A stretch of DNA of 38,860 bases, taken from NCBI GenBank assembly GCA_021804095.1, contig JAJZKQ010000005.1:1-38860 (forward strand), in the 5' to 3' direction. The DNA is from Microcaldota archaeon (GTDB taxonomy: Archaea > Micrarchaeota > Micrarchaeia > Micrarchaeales > CABMGC01). Position 1 is the stretch's first letter, and each line of letters opens with the position of its first letter. Below, in pieces: positions 31,134 through 38,776 of the stretch. The translations under genes were made by a program, and so were the position numbers. A model generated the notes under the pieces. The model had not been told where the DNA came from. It was given only the letters and a program-made list of their open reading frames with translations, and did no database searches.

Positions 31134-32132
31134 TTAGTCCCAGGAGAGCTCTCCACGGTTCTTGTATTCTGTAACCCTTGTTTCAAAGAAGTTCTTCTCT
31201 TTCCTTAAGTCCATGATCTCGCTCATCCAAGGAAAAGGATTCTCTGTGTTGAATACTTTCTTCAGGCCTATGCGCTCAAGCCTTCTGTCTGCAATATAAT
31301 ACATATAGTCTTTTATCATTTCAGTATTCAGGCCCAGGATTCCGTTAGGGAGTGCGTCTTTTGCATATTGGATCTCCAAGTCTACGCCTTTGAGAATGAT
31401 ATCAGTTATCTGTTTCTTGAAGTCTTCGGTCCATATCTCAGAATTTTCTTCGACTATCTGGTTTATAAGATCGGCACCGAAGGCCAGATGGACTGTTTCA
31501 TCTCTCAATACATATTGGAATTGTTCGCCTACGCCGACCATCCTATTGCTTCTTAGAAGATGGAGCATCATTGCGAAGCCTGCGTAGAAGAATACACCCT
31601 CCATTACTATGTAATAACCCACCAGATCGTAGACGAATTTTTGTATATTTTCATTTCCTACAGTGTTGAAGTTTGGATCAAGGACCGATTTGGTCAGATT
31701 TACTACATACTCGTCTTTGGCCTTTATCGTAGGTATGGTATTATACATATTGTATATTTCGTCAGGGTCCAAGCCTAACGAGTCGCAGCAGTAAAGGAAC
31801 ATCTCAGTGTGCACTGCCTCTTCATAAGCCTGCCTTAGCAGGTACTGCCTTGATTCGGGATTGGTTATGTGCCTGTATATTGAGAGGATTATGTTATTTG
31901 CAGTCAGGCTCTCTGCCGTGGAGAAGAATCCCAGATTCCATAATATCATTCTTCTCTCATCCTCTGACAGCCCCCCTTTCTTTTTCCATAGCTCTATGTC
32001 CTGCTGCATAGGTATCTCTTCCGGTACCCAGTTGTTTGCTACTCCTGCTTTATAATGGGTTCTGGCCCATTCGTATTTTATTGGCAGAATTTTATTAGGA
32101 TCTACTTCTGATGCGTTGAGAATTTTTTTCAT
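31134..32132 (-). CDS. nrdB: Ribonucleotide reductase small subunit R2, class Ic type
   Basis: Makes the metallo-cofactor that drives NrdA to reduce ribonucleotides to deoxyribonucleotides. From ATG 32132 (332 aa) the metal ligands are E74, E105, H108, E178, E212 and H215, in the motifs FFSTAESL, YEEAVHTEMF, VMEGVFFYAGF and RDETVHLAF. Position 112, where class Ia enzymes carry the radical Tyr (E-x-x-H-x-x-x-Y), is Phe. Phe there plus Glu as first ligand is the class Ic signature known from Chlamydia trachomatis, which uses a Mn(IV)/Fe(III) cofactor. The start is chosen because GGTGA lies 5 bases before ATG 32132, 14 bp after the nrdA stop; the ORF-track start at 32192 lies inside nrdA. Confidence 0.95.
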   Translation of the reverse strand: MKKILNASEVDPNKILPIKYEWARTHYKAGVANNWVPEEIPMQQDIELWKKKGGLSEDERRMILWNLGFFSTAESLTANNIILSIYRHITNPESRQYLLRQAYEEAVHTEMFLYCCDSLGLDPDEIYNMYNTIPTIKAKDEYVVNLTKSVLDPNFNTVGNENIQKFVYDLVGYYIVMEGVFFYAGFAMMLHLLRSNRMVGVGEQFQYVLRDETVHLAFGADLINQIVEENSEIWTEDFKKQITDIILKGVDLEIQYAKDALPNGILGLNTEMIKDYMYYIADRRLERIGLKKVFNTENPFPWMSEIMDLRKEKNFFETRVTEYKNRGELSWD

Positions 32133-32145
32133 TTGGTTCACCTTA

Positions 32146-35115
32146 TTATTGGCATGCTTCGCACTCTTCGTCTTCCCCCATTGCTCTTCCATCTATTCGG
32201 CATACCTTGGATTGTAGGTCGAAGTCCTGCGCCTGTACTGGTTCGACGGCTTCGGCTATGCGACTGGAACTTGACTCTTCTTCCGCTTTCGCCGAGATTG
32301 GATGCACTTGAATCGGAGCGGTCTCTGGATTTGTTTTCTCTTCGCTTGCAGGATTTTCTGAAGGCAGGTAGGTATACGAACTTGGCTGACGCTTCGGCTC
32401 CTGCTTCTCAGTAGTCTTGGTCTCTATTACTATAGGAGCTGTTCTGTTGGTTATCTCGAGGGTGCTTTTCTCTATGGTAGATGCGGCTATTGTCCTCAGA
32501 TAATATGTTGATTTGAGGCCCATTTTCCAGGCATATAGATATATTTCGGAGAGCCTCTTCCCTGAACTTGTTGCTGAGAATATGTTCAGGGACTGGCTCT
32601 GGTCTATCCATTTTGCCCTTCTTGCTGCTGACTCAATCATCCATTCCGGATCTATGTCAAATGCTTCCTTGTATTTGTCCTTCAATGCCTTTGGTATTGA
32701 TTCTATCTGCTGCAGGTTTCCGTCATTCTCCTTTATCTTTTCAAGCATTGTCTTATTCCAGAGTTCGTTTGCTTTTAAATCCTCAACTAAGAAAGTATTT
32801 ACCACAGTGAATTCGCCGCTCATGTTTGATTTTACATATATGTTTTTGTATATTGGCTCTATTGATGGATAACATCCGGCTATATTGGATATTGTTGCGG
32901 TAGGAGCCAAAGCCAGGGTGTTTGAGTTTCTCATGCCATGCTTTCTTATTGATTCCCTGACAACTTCCCAATCCATCTTTGATGTTCTTGGTACATCTAT
33001 CTTCATCTCTCTCTCTTGTTCTAAGATATCTAAAGTGTCTATAGGTAGAATGCCCCTGTCCCATTTAGAGCCTTTGAAAGTTTCGTATGCTCCCCTTTCC
33101 TTTGCAAGTTCTGAAGATGAGAGTATTGCATAGTAGGATATGAATTCCATGATCTCGTCTGAGAAATCAAGAGCCTCTTTGGAATCAAAATTCTTTGAGA
33201 TAGAATAAAGTGCATCCTGATAGCCCATTATGCCAAGGCCTACAGGCCTATGCCTCATGTTTGAATTTCTGGATTCCGGAGTAGGGTAATAGTTTAGATC
33301 GATTACATTGTCAAGCATGCGCATTGCTGTAGTAACAGTTTCCCTTAATGCGTCCTTGTTTATTTCCCCATTCGAGATATGCTTTGCCAGGTTTATTGAG
33401 CCTAGGTTGCATACGGCTGTTTCATCTTTAGATGTATTTAACGTTATTTCAGTACAGAGGTTGGAGCTGTGAACCACTCCAATGTGGTCTTGCGGTGATT
33501 TTATATTTGCGGGATCTTTGAAGACTATCCATGGATGACCTGTCTCAAAGAGGGAGGTTATCATTTTGCGCCATAGATGCTGTGCCTTCATCTTTTTGAA
33601 GAGCCTTATCTCACCTTTGGCTGCCTTATGCTCATACTCTATGTATTTTTCCTCAAACTTCTTCCCGTATGTATGGTGAAGTTCTGGAACTTCATCTGGT
33701 GAGAATAGTGTCCAATCCGAATCTTCAATCACTCTTTTCATGAATAGGTCAGGTATCCAGTTGGCAGTATCCATGTCATGTGTCCTTCTTCTTTCATCCC
33801 CTGTACTTTTTCTGAGGTCTAAGAAGTCTTCTAAGTCCAGATGCCATGTTTCAAGATATGCACATGTTGCGCCTCGTCTCTTTCCGCTTCTGTTTATTGC
33901 CACTGTCGTATCATTAGCTATCTTTAGGAAAGGGATGACACCTTGGCTCTCGACATTAGTGCTTTTTATTAGAGAACCTGTTGCCCTTATGTTAGTCCAG
34001 TCATTGCCTAGGCCTCCTGACCATTTTGAGAGCTGTGCGTTGTCACCTATGCTCTTGAATATGTGAGTCAGATCGTCTTCTACTGTCGTAAGGTAACAGG
34101 AACTTAGTTGGGGCTTTACAGTTCCCGAATGGAATAATGTTGGTGTAGAAGGTATGAATCTGAGTGAAGAGATCGTTTCATAAAACTTCATCGATTTTGA
34201 ATCCCTATCTTTTTCATTTATGGAAAGCCCCATTGCAACACGCATCCAGAAGAATTGTGGTGCCTCGATAGGCAGTCCTGTCTTTTTGTCTTTTATGAAG
34301 TATCTGTCATATAGAGTTTGGATGCCTCTGGAATTCATCAGCATGTCCCTTTCAGGAATAAGTATTCTTGAGAGCTTTTCAAGATCAAACTTGAGCAACT
34401 CCTTATCGAGAAGGCCTTGCTCAACTCCTTTTTTTATGGCATTGGGAAAGGACTTTGAATAAGACTCATTTATGTCCTTTGAAGATCCTGGATTTAATGC
34501 TTCCTTGTATAGTGATGATAGAAATAGCCTGGTAGTTATGGTTTCGTATGAGGTTGGATCTTTTTCTATCATTGCCTTGGCTGACATTACTGCAAGCTTG
34601 GCAAGATCCGATGTCTTTATGCCTTCATATATTCCCGCTTCTATGCTCCTTACCAAGTAGTCTATGTCTACAACGCCTTCAAAGCCTGCAGAGGCCCTTG
34701 CTACATGAGCCCTGAGTTTTGCGTTGCTGAAGACTTCCTTGCTGCCGTCTCTTTTTGTAACTGAGATTTTTCCGGATTCTATCTCTTTTATTATCTCTTT
34801 CTGGCGAAGTTCCCTTATTTCTCTGTGGCGCTCCCTGTAAAGTATATATGCCTTTGCGACATCGAAAAGGCCAAACTCCATTAGTGTCCTTTCTACAAGA
34901 TTTTGGATTCCCTCGACGTCCGGTGTCTTGTATCCTTTATACTGTACCTCTATTCCTTTAAGGACATGTTCGGTAAGTGCGTTGACATCTATATTTGAAG
35001 TGTTTCCGCGGGTTGCAAGGATTGCCTTGCGTATAGCGCTTCCTATCTTTTCAGGTCTGAATTCGTCTATCTCCCCATCTCTTTTTTTTACGTTAGAAAA
35101 TTTGTCCCATACCAT
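32146..35115 (-). CDS. nrdA: Ribonucleotide reductase large (catalytic) subunit, class I
   Basis: About 989 residues from ATG 35115. Two ATP-cone domains (about 9-100 and 118-205) at the N terminus are expected to sense ATP/dATP. The catalytic barrel shows the S-S-C-Y redox Cys, the loop KWSGGLGNDWTNIRATGS, RSGKRRGATCAYLETWHLD, the N-L-C-T-E active site (thiyl-radical Cys with flanking Asn and Glu) and the second redox Cys in AVCNLGSINL. A Ser/Glu/Pro linker leads to a C-terminal C-E-A-C pair that would shuttle electrons. The ORF-track start (35133, TTG) is replaced by ATG 35115, which lies 22-29 bp after a TATA box. It is co-transcribed with nrdB. Confidence 0.96.
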   Translation of the reverse strand: MVWDKFSNVKKRDGEIDEFRPEKIGSAIRKAILATRGNTSNIDVNALTEHVLKGIEVQYKGYKTPDVEGIQNLVERTLMEFGLFDVAKAYILYRERHREIRELRQKEIIKEIESGKISVTKRDGSKEVFSNAKLRAHVARASAGFEGVVDIDYLVRSIEAGIYEGIKTSDLAKLAVMSAKAMIEKDPTSYETITTRLFLSSLYKEALNPGSSKDINESYSKSFPNAIKKGVEQGLLDKELLKFDLEKLSRILIPERDMLMNSRGIQTLYDRYFIKDKKTGLPIEAPQFFWMRVAMGLSINEKDRDSKSMKFYETISSLRFIPSTPTLFHSGTVKPQLSSCYLTTVEDDLTHIFKSIGDNAQLSKWSGGLGNDWTNIRATGSLIKSTNVESQGVIPFLKIANDTTVAINRSGKRRGATCAYLETWHLDLEDFLDLRKSTGDERRRTHDMDTANWIPDLFMKRVIEDSDWTLFSPDEVPELHHTYGKKFEEKYIEYEHKAAKGEIRLFKKMKAQHLWRKMITSLFETGHPWIVFKDPANIKSPQDHIGVVHSSNLCTEITLNTSKDETAVCNLGSINLAKHISNGEINKDALRETVTTAMRMLDNVIDLNYYPTPESRNSNMRHRPVGLGIMGYQDALYSISKNFDSKEALDFSDEIMEFISYYAILSSSELAKERGAYETFKGSKWDRGILPIDTLDILEQEREMKIDVPRTSKMDWEVVRESIRKHGMRNSNTLALAPTATISNIAGCYPSIEPIYKNIYVKSNMSGEFTVVNTFLVEDLKANELWNKTMLEKIKENDGNLQQIESIPKALKDKYKEAFDIDPEWMIESAARRAKWIDQSQSLNIFSATSSGKRLSEIYLYAWKMGLKSTYYLRTIAASTIEKSTLEITNRTAPIVIETKTTEKQEPKRQPSSYTYLPSENPASEEKTNPETAPIQVHPISAKAEEESSSSRIAEAVEPVQAQDFDLQSKVCRIDGRAMGEDEECEACQ

Positions 35116-35136
35116 ATAACCAACACACAACACATT

Positions 35137-35144
35137 GTATATAC
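35137..35144 (-). promoter_or_regulatory. TATA box of nrdAB
   Basis: GTATATAC lies 22-29 bp upstream of the nrdA ATG, consistent with leaderless initiation. Confidence 0.55.
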
Positions 35145-35153
35145 GAGCTCAGA

Positions 35154-35173
35154 AACCACCATATGTTGTGGTT
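35154..35173. promoter_or_regulatory. Palindrome upstream of the nrdAB TATA box, resembling an NrdR box
   Basis: AACCAC-CATATGTT-GTGGTT is an inverted repeat directly upstream of the TATA element. Its core (CAC, ATAT, TTGTG) matches about 12 of 16 positions of the bacterial NrdR-box consensus as I recall it (acaCwAtATaTwGtgt). Only one copy is evident, whereas NrdR usually uses two. It may bind another repressor. Confidence 0.4.
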
Positions 35174-35307
35174 AAGAAGCCCCTACCATATTGGAAGGCA
35201 TCTATATAAACAATTTCCATTTAGTAGATTTCGTAGAGTATTTGGATTTTGATGTGAAGTATATAAATGTATATCATCTCTCAGGCATAGAGGACATGCT
35301 GAGGGAA

Positions 35308-35832
35308 TTATCTGCCTTTCTCCTTTGGCTTCTTTGCATGCAACCTGTAGAGTTTTCCTAGCGAATAATAGGACAGAATCAGATTTGCCAGTATTGCTAT
35401 TCCTATCAGCCATTCCTGGTTTGATGCTACAAAGGAGATTGCTCCGCTTACTCCGATAATATTTACACCTATGCCGTATAATATTGTTGAAAGTATTGGA
35501 GAGCTGCAACCACAGCTTGTAATCAGACCTCCTGCTATTGTAGTAATTGCGCTTGTAGCTCCTTCTCCTACTGCAAGAATGCGGTTTTTGAGTGAAATGT
35601 GAATCTGGTATATGCTTATTGTCATAAGAAGCGAGGAAGTGAGCGAAAGCATGTATATGAAATAAGACGGCAGTGTTATCAGGAAGAGGCCATGGCTGCT
35701 TACTGTTATAAGAAAATGAATCAGAAAGTAATAAAGGATTGCAATTACAGCAAACGCCAGGACCATTATAGGAGAGGAGAATATGCGCTTGAGAAATATG
35801 TATCTCATTTTATTTTGGGCATTCTTGGGCAT
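35308..35832 (-). CDS. Small four-helix membrane protein with a C-G-C-S-S-P motif
   Basis: About 174 residues from ATG 35832 (ORF track TTG 35838), beginning MPKNAQNKMRY. There are four predicted membrane helices. The segment between helices two and three reads TTIAGGLITSCGCSSPILSTI, with a Cys pair that could be redox-active or metal-binding. It is adjacent to and coupled with the DUF929 thioredoxin-like gene (start just after or overlapping its stop). A membrane partner in thiol or electron exchange across the membrane is a reasonable but unproven idea. I do not recognise the family. Confidence 0.75.
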   Translation of the reverse strand: MPKNAQNKMRYIFLKRIFSSPIMVLAFAVIAILYYFLIHFLITVSSHGLFLITLPSYFIYMLSLTSSLLMTISIYQIHISLKNRILAVGEGATSAITTIAGGLITSCGCSSPILSTILYGIGVNIIGVSGAISFVASNQEWLIGIAILANLILSYYSLGKLYRLHAKKPKEKGR

Positions 35833-35834
35833 GT

Positions 35835-36947
35835 TCAATACCCATTTGCGCTCTCAATTGCCTTGATTGAAGAGAGAGAGCATACTGGCGCATTGTTGTT
35901 TATAGATGAACATATCATTGCCACATAGAGATCGGCGGCGGCGTACTCAACTAAGCCGAATGAGGAGTTGTTTGGATTGGATAGCTGCGCCAGAACTTCG
36001 GCATGCGTCATGTTTGTAAGTTGATATTCGTTGTTTCCTATGGAGTTTCCTACGTCCACTGCGTCGGCACCTCCAAGCTGATAATCGCCCCATATAGTAT
36101 ATGGTGTTCCCTGGAAAGCGGTAGCCTGAACTCTGCTCAAATTCAGAATGTAGCTGAAGGAGTCTATATATGCAGTATTTCCTGTTGCATTTACGTTCTC
36201 TTCTATTATGGATATTGGATTAAGGGCAAAGCCTCCGCGTATGGGATGCGTGTCATCTATTGCTATGAAGTTCAGGTACTTGCTGTTGTAGAATGAACCG
36301 AAATCATCTGAGGATTGGTTGTATCTCCCAGGCGCCCAATATAGAGTAGGGAAGTTGGAGTCTCCGAATGAGCTGTATCCTTTGAACAGTGCAGAGAAAT
36401 TTCCGAATCTTGAAAGCGCTAGAGCCATTGCCCATCTATTCTCTCCGCAGAAGAAGCAGGTTATCGAGCCCAGATATATTACTGACGGCTTTCCGTTTAC
36501 TATGAATGGAGGAACTTTATTGGCAGTGACTCCCCCAACAAGGTTGCCGAATGTTCCATTTAGATACATAGCTCCTGCTTTCTCGAAGTATGAATCTGGA
36601 GCATTGTTTATTATTGAAAGTTCTGAAGAGTTAAGCTGTGTGTTTATTCCGGTAAGTCTCTGTCCGAATGTCATGTTTGTAGTTATTGGAGGGTCATTAG
36701 GCAGGTAGTAAAGTGGAGTTATAAGACTGCTGGTTATGTTGTATTTTGCATATGATGCCTTGGGCAGGGCTGAAGATCCAGTGCCATTTATATAAACGGT
36801 TTTATATACGATTTCGCCTTTAGTCAGGAGGGAGTATGAAGATATAATCAGGGCAATCATGCTTATCGCTATTGCCAGATAGCATAATCTCACGAATCGC
36901 TTTGATGTCTCTGTTTGTCTTTTTTTGATCCTTCTATTTTTTGGCAT
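35835..36947 (-). CDS. DUF929-type thioredoxin-like exported protein
   Basis: 370 residues. A basic cytoplasmic N terminus (KNRRIKKRQ) and one membrane helix (about 22-42) anchor an exported domain. It contains KPSVIYLGSITCFFCGENRWAMALALSRFG, in which a C-F-F-C motif follows a beta strand as in thioredoxin folds, and G-T-P-Y-T-I-W-G-D near the cis-Pro position. This pattern is characteristic of DUF929 proteins of archaea. Likely roles are disulfide formation or isomerisation outside the membrane, which would suit the many Cys-rich exported proteins in this window. It starts at ATG 36947, with the TATA element at about 36993-37006. Confidence 0.88.
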   Translation of the reverse strand: MPKNRRIKKRQTETSKRFVRLCYLAIAISMIALIISSYSLLTKGEIVYKTVYINGTGSSALPKASYAKYNITSSLITPLYYLPNDPPITTNMTFGQRLTGINTQLNSSELSIINNAPDSYFEKAGAMYLNGTFGNLVGGVTANKVPPFIVNGKPSVIYLGSITCFFCGENRWAMALALSRFGNFSALFKGYSSFGDSNFPTLYWAPGRYNQSSDDFGSFYNSKYLNFIAIDDTHPIRGGFALNPISIIEENVNATGNTAYIDSFSYILNLSRVQATAFQGTPYTIWGDYQLGGADAVDVGNSIGNNEYQLTNMTHAEVLAQLSNPNNSSFGLVEYAAADLYVAMICSSINNNAPVCSLSSIKAIESANGY

Positions 36948-36997
36948 TTAGACTAATCCTTTTATTTCGATTTATTTCGAATTACTGATATTGTATT

Positions 36998-37017
36998 TTA
37001 TATATGAGCATATATAA
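36998..37017. promoter_or_regulatory. Palindromic bidirectional promoter between DUF929 and tatD
   Basis: TTATATATG-AG-CATATATAA is a perfect inverted repeat with 9-bp arms, each reading as a TATA box outward. The plus-strand box lies about 28-36 bp before the tatD TTG; the minus-strand one about 50-59 bp before the DUF929 ATG. A tandem direct repeat TTTATTTCGA x2 (36961-36980) lies in the DUF929 leader. Confidence 0.5.
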
Positions 37018-37044
37018 ATTATTAGTTAGGAATTAGGTTGTTCT

Positions 37045-37809
37045 TTGGAGAGTTTATCTCAAATAACTACTAGGAGAGTTAGTCTTGAAGGAGAGGTGCC
37101 TTTTACAGATGCACACTGCCATCTTGATCTCTTTCCGGAGCCGGAGAAGACATTCCTGAAGGCACGCAAAGCAGGAGTAGGAGTAGTCATAACCGCAGGA
37201 GGGAATGCGGAAGGTAACATGAAGACATTAGACATTGTACATGGCGGGATTTATGGAGTAGTTGGCATCAGCCCGGAATTTATGCTTTCGGAAGCTTGGA
37301 AGATAGACGAATTGAAGGATATTTTAAAGATGAATAAGAATATTATAGGGATTGGGGAGATAGGGCTCGACGCTGTGATGGCTGAAAAATCTTCTCTTGA
37401 AGTTCAGGAGAAGGGCTTCATAAAACAGCTTGAGATAGCTTCCTCAATGGAGCTTCCGGTGGTAATACATTCTAGAAGATCACTAAATAGAACATTTGAG
37501 ATACTGAAAGAATCTGCAGTGAAGAATGTTGTTTTCCATTATTTTGAAGGTAATGAGAATGATGCCATAGCAGCAGAGAAGGAAGGATGGCTGGTTTCGA
37601 TACCGCCTATAGAATCATCAAGGCTTAAAAGAGTAATAAAAGTTCTTGACATAGACAGCATTGTTGCTGAGACAGATTCGCCTGCTGTAGGAAAGGAACC
37701 TTCTGATGTGTTATCAGTAATTGAAAAAGTAGCTTTACTTAAAGGCATATCTACAGTAGAGGCTGGCGAAAGAATGACCAAAACCATTAAAGAATACTTC
37801 TACGTATAA
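37045..37809 (+). CDS. TatD family metal-dependent hydrolase (DNase)
   Basis: 254 residues, amidohydrolase-type TIM barrel. Metal-binding motifs are all present: DAHCHLD (about 22-28), GEIGLD, VVIHSRRS, FHYFEG and ETDSPA. TatD proteins are usually 3'-5' exonucleases or endonucleases involved in DNA repair and turnover. The start is TTG 37045; no ATG precedes DAHCHLD at a reasonable distance, and the promoter spacing fits. It is followed by a tRNA gene at only 7 bp, so they may share a transcript. Confidence 0.92.
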   Translation: MESLSQITTRRVSLEGEVPFTDAHCHLDLFPEPEKTFLKARKAGVGVVITAGGNAEGNMKTLDIVHGGIYGVVGISPEFMLSEAWKIDELKDILKMNKNIIGIGEIGLDAVMAEKSSLEVQEKGFIKQLEIASSMELPVVIHSRRSLNRTFEILKESAVKNVVFHYFEGNENDAIAAEKEGWLVSIPPIESSRLKRVIKVLDIDSIVAETDSPAVGKEPSDVLSVIEKVALLKGISTVEAGERMTKTIKEYFYV

Positions 37810-37816
37810 TGTATGA

Positions 37817-37914
37817 GGGCCCGTAGCTCAGCTTGGACAGAGCGGCAGACTTCTAATCTGATGGTCGCGGGTTCAAAGAAATTCCCATGAATTTTGAAAA
37901 TCCCGCCGGGCCCG
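37817..37914 (+). tRNA. tRNA-Arg (anticodon TCT) with an intron in the T loop
   Basis: The acceptor GGGCCCG pairs with CGGGCCC and the discriminator is G. The D arm GCTC/GAGC is normal. The anticodon loop CTTCTAA gives TCT; its stem has a G27-A43 mismatch. The T stem GCGGG/CCCGC is perfect but the loop is 30 nt. Removing 23 nt (37878-37900) restores a standard TTCAAAT loop. The junctions fold as a perfect bulge-helix-bulge, so this is a spliced functional tRNA, not a broken gene. No CCA is encoded. It is tucked between tatD and the UPF0147 gene. Confidence 0.93.
37878..37900 (+). other. Non-canonical tRNA intron (T loop, between positions 59 and 60)
   Basis: 23-nt intron. The relaxed fold is: outer helix GCGGG/CCCGC, 3' bulge AAT, central 4-bp helix TTCA/TGAA, 5' bulge AAG, inner helix AAATTC/GAATTT with loop CCAT. 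This is the ideal 3-4-3 bulge-helix-bulge, cut after the second base of each bulge. Introns away from position 37/38 require a splicing endonuclease of broad specificity. Confidence 0.85.
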
Positions 37915-37930
37915 AATTTAGGTGTTTTAT

Positions 37931-38200
37931 ATGACAGATGAAGACAAAAAGCATGAGGAGACAATATCCCAGATAAAGCAGCAGATAGATGTATTGCTGA
38001 ATGACAACAGCGTGCCTAGGAACGTAAAGAGTGCACTTGACGAGGCTAAAGGTGCCTTGGAGAAGGATGAAGGCTATGCGGTAAAAGCCTCGAACGCAAC
38101 CTACAAGATAGACGAGGTAAGCAATGACATAAACCTTCCACCATATGCGAGAACAGTCATATGGAATATACTAAGTCTGCTTGAGTCAGTAAAAGATTAA
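37931..38200 (+). CDS. UPF0147 family protein
   Basis: About 89 residues from ATG 37931 (a GTG nine bases upstream is possible). A small all-helical, charged archaeal protein with the family's VPRNVKSALDEAKGAL and LPPYARTVIWNILSLLESVKD blocks. The function is unknown. It begins 17 bp after the tRNA-Arg gene, with GGTG upstream, and ends one base before the next gene, so it is probably co-transcribed with it. Confidence 0.88.
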   Translation: MTDEDKKHEETISQIKQQIDVLLNDNSVPRNVKSALDEAKGALEKDEGYAVKASNATYKIDEVSNDINLPPYARTVIWNILSLLESVKD

Positions 38201-38201
38201 G

Positions 38202-38510
38202 ATGAAGATTAAAGAGATGCAGTTACGAAAGCTGCTTAGCCAATTCCATCTAACTGAATTTGAGACTGAGGTTTTGATAGCAACCGCGTCGATTGAAGAA
38301 GGAAAAACACTCACATACAAAGAATTGGCAGAAAGAATAGGCAGGCCTAATTCATATAGGGCAGTGGGAAATGCCCTCGGAAGAAATCCCCTTGCGCCTG
38401 AAATACCCTGCCATAGAGTAATAAAAAGTAGCGGCGAATTGGGAGGTTATTCCGGAAAGGGAGGTAACCGGAAGAAGAAACGCCTACTCAGATCCGAAAA
38501 TGCCATATGA
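38202..38510 (+). CDS. ogt: Minimal O6-alkylguanine-DNA alkyltransferase (MGMT/Ogt catalytic domain)
   Basis: 102 residues comprising only the C-terminal DNA-binding/catalytic domain. It shows the helix-turn-helix with YKELAERIGRPNSYRAVGNALGRNP (Arg finger in RAVG), the active-site PCHRVI with its acceptor Cys, and the following GGYSG. The N-terminal domain of the usual 150-180 aa enzyme is absent. Alkyltransferase-like proteins of this length have Trp for Cys; here the Cys is kept, so suicidal alkyl transfer from damaged guanine should be possible. The ATG follows GATTAAG, one base after the UPF0147 stop. Confidence 0.88.
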   Translation: MKIKEMQLRKLLSQFHLTEFETEVLIATASIEEGKTLTYKELAERIGRPNSYRAVGNALGRNPLAPEIPCHRVIKSSGELGGYSGKGGNRKKKRLLRSENAI

Positions 38511-38635
38511 ATTTTACATATATTGTAAGACTAATTAGGCCACTTTTCTTGCCTTTGTAAATATCACGCCTTTGCATAGATAGGAAGTTGACATTTGAAC
38601 TCAACGGACCTGGTTTTATTCCATACTGGAGAACA

Positions 38636-38776
38636 TTATGAGATGTTTTCGTCATCAAAATATTTTATGATTTCGTCATTCATCACGCCTATCTTCGCTT
38701 TATGACTATTTGTCAACATCCTATAGAGGATTATGTGGTATCCTGAATTAATGTCCTCTCGACAATTTGTTTTCAT
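38636..38776 (-). CDS. Possible 46-aa protein (small ORF)
   Basis: Not in the ORF track. On the minus strand GGTGAAATGATG gives a good Shine-Dalgarno and start; translation (from the second ATG) reads MKTNCREDINSGYHIILYR...KYFDDENIS and stops at 38636. It is a small charged protein with no recognised family. The rest of 38511-38860 is otherwise without a convincing gene. The Shine-Dalgarno match is the main argument, so I keep it at low confidence. Confidence 0.35.
   Translation of the reverse strand: MKTNCREDINSGYHIILYRMLTNSHKAKIGVMNDEIIKYFDDENIS

Noticed and set aside
31134-32192. Longer nrdB starting at 32192
   Set aside because: It would overlap the C-terminal Cys tail of nrdA; the Shine-Dalgarno supports ATG 32132.
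37817-37914. Broken tRNA-Arg pseudogene
   Set aside because: The extra bases form a perfect bulge-helix-bulge and their removal gives a normal T loop.
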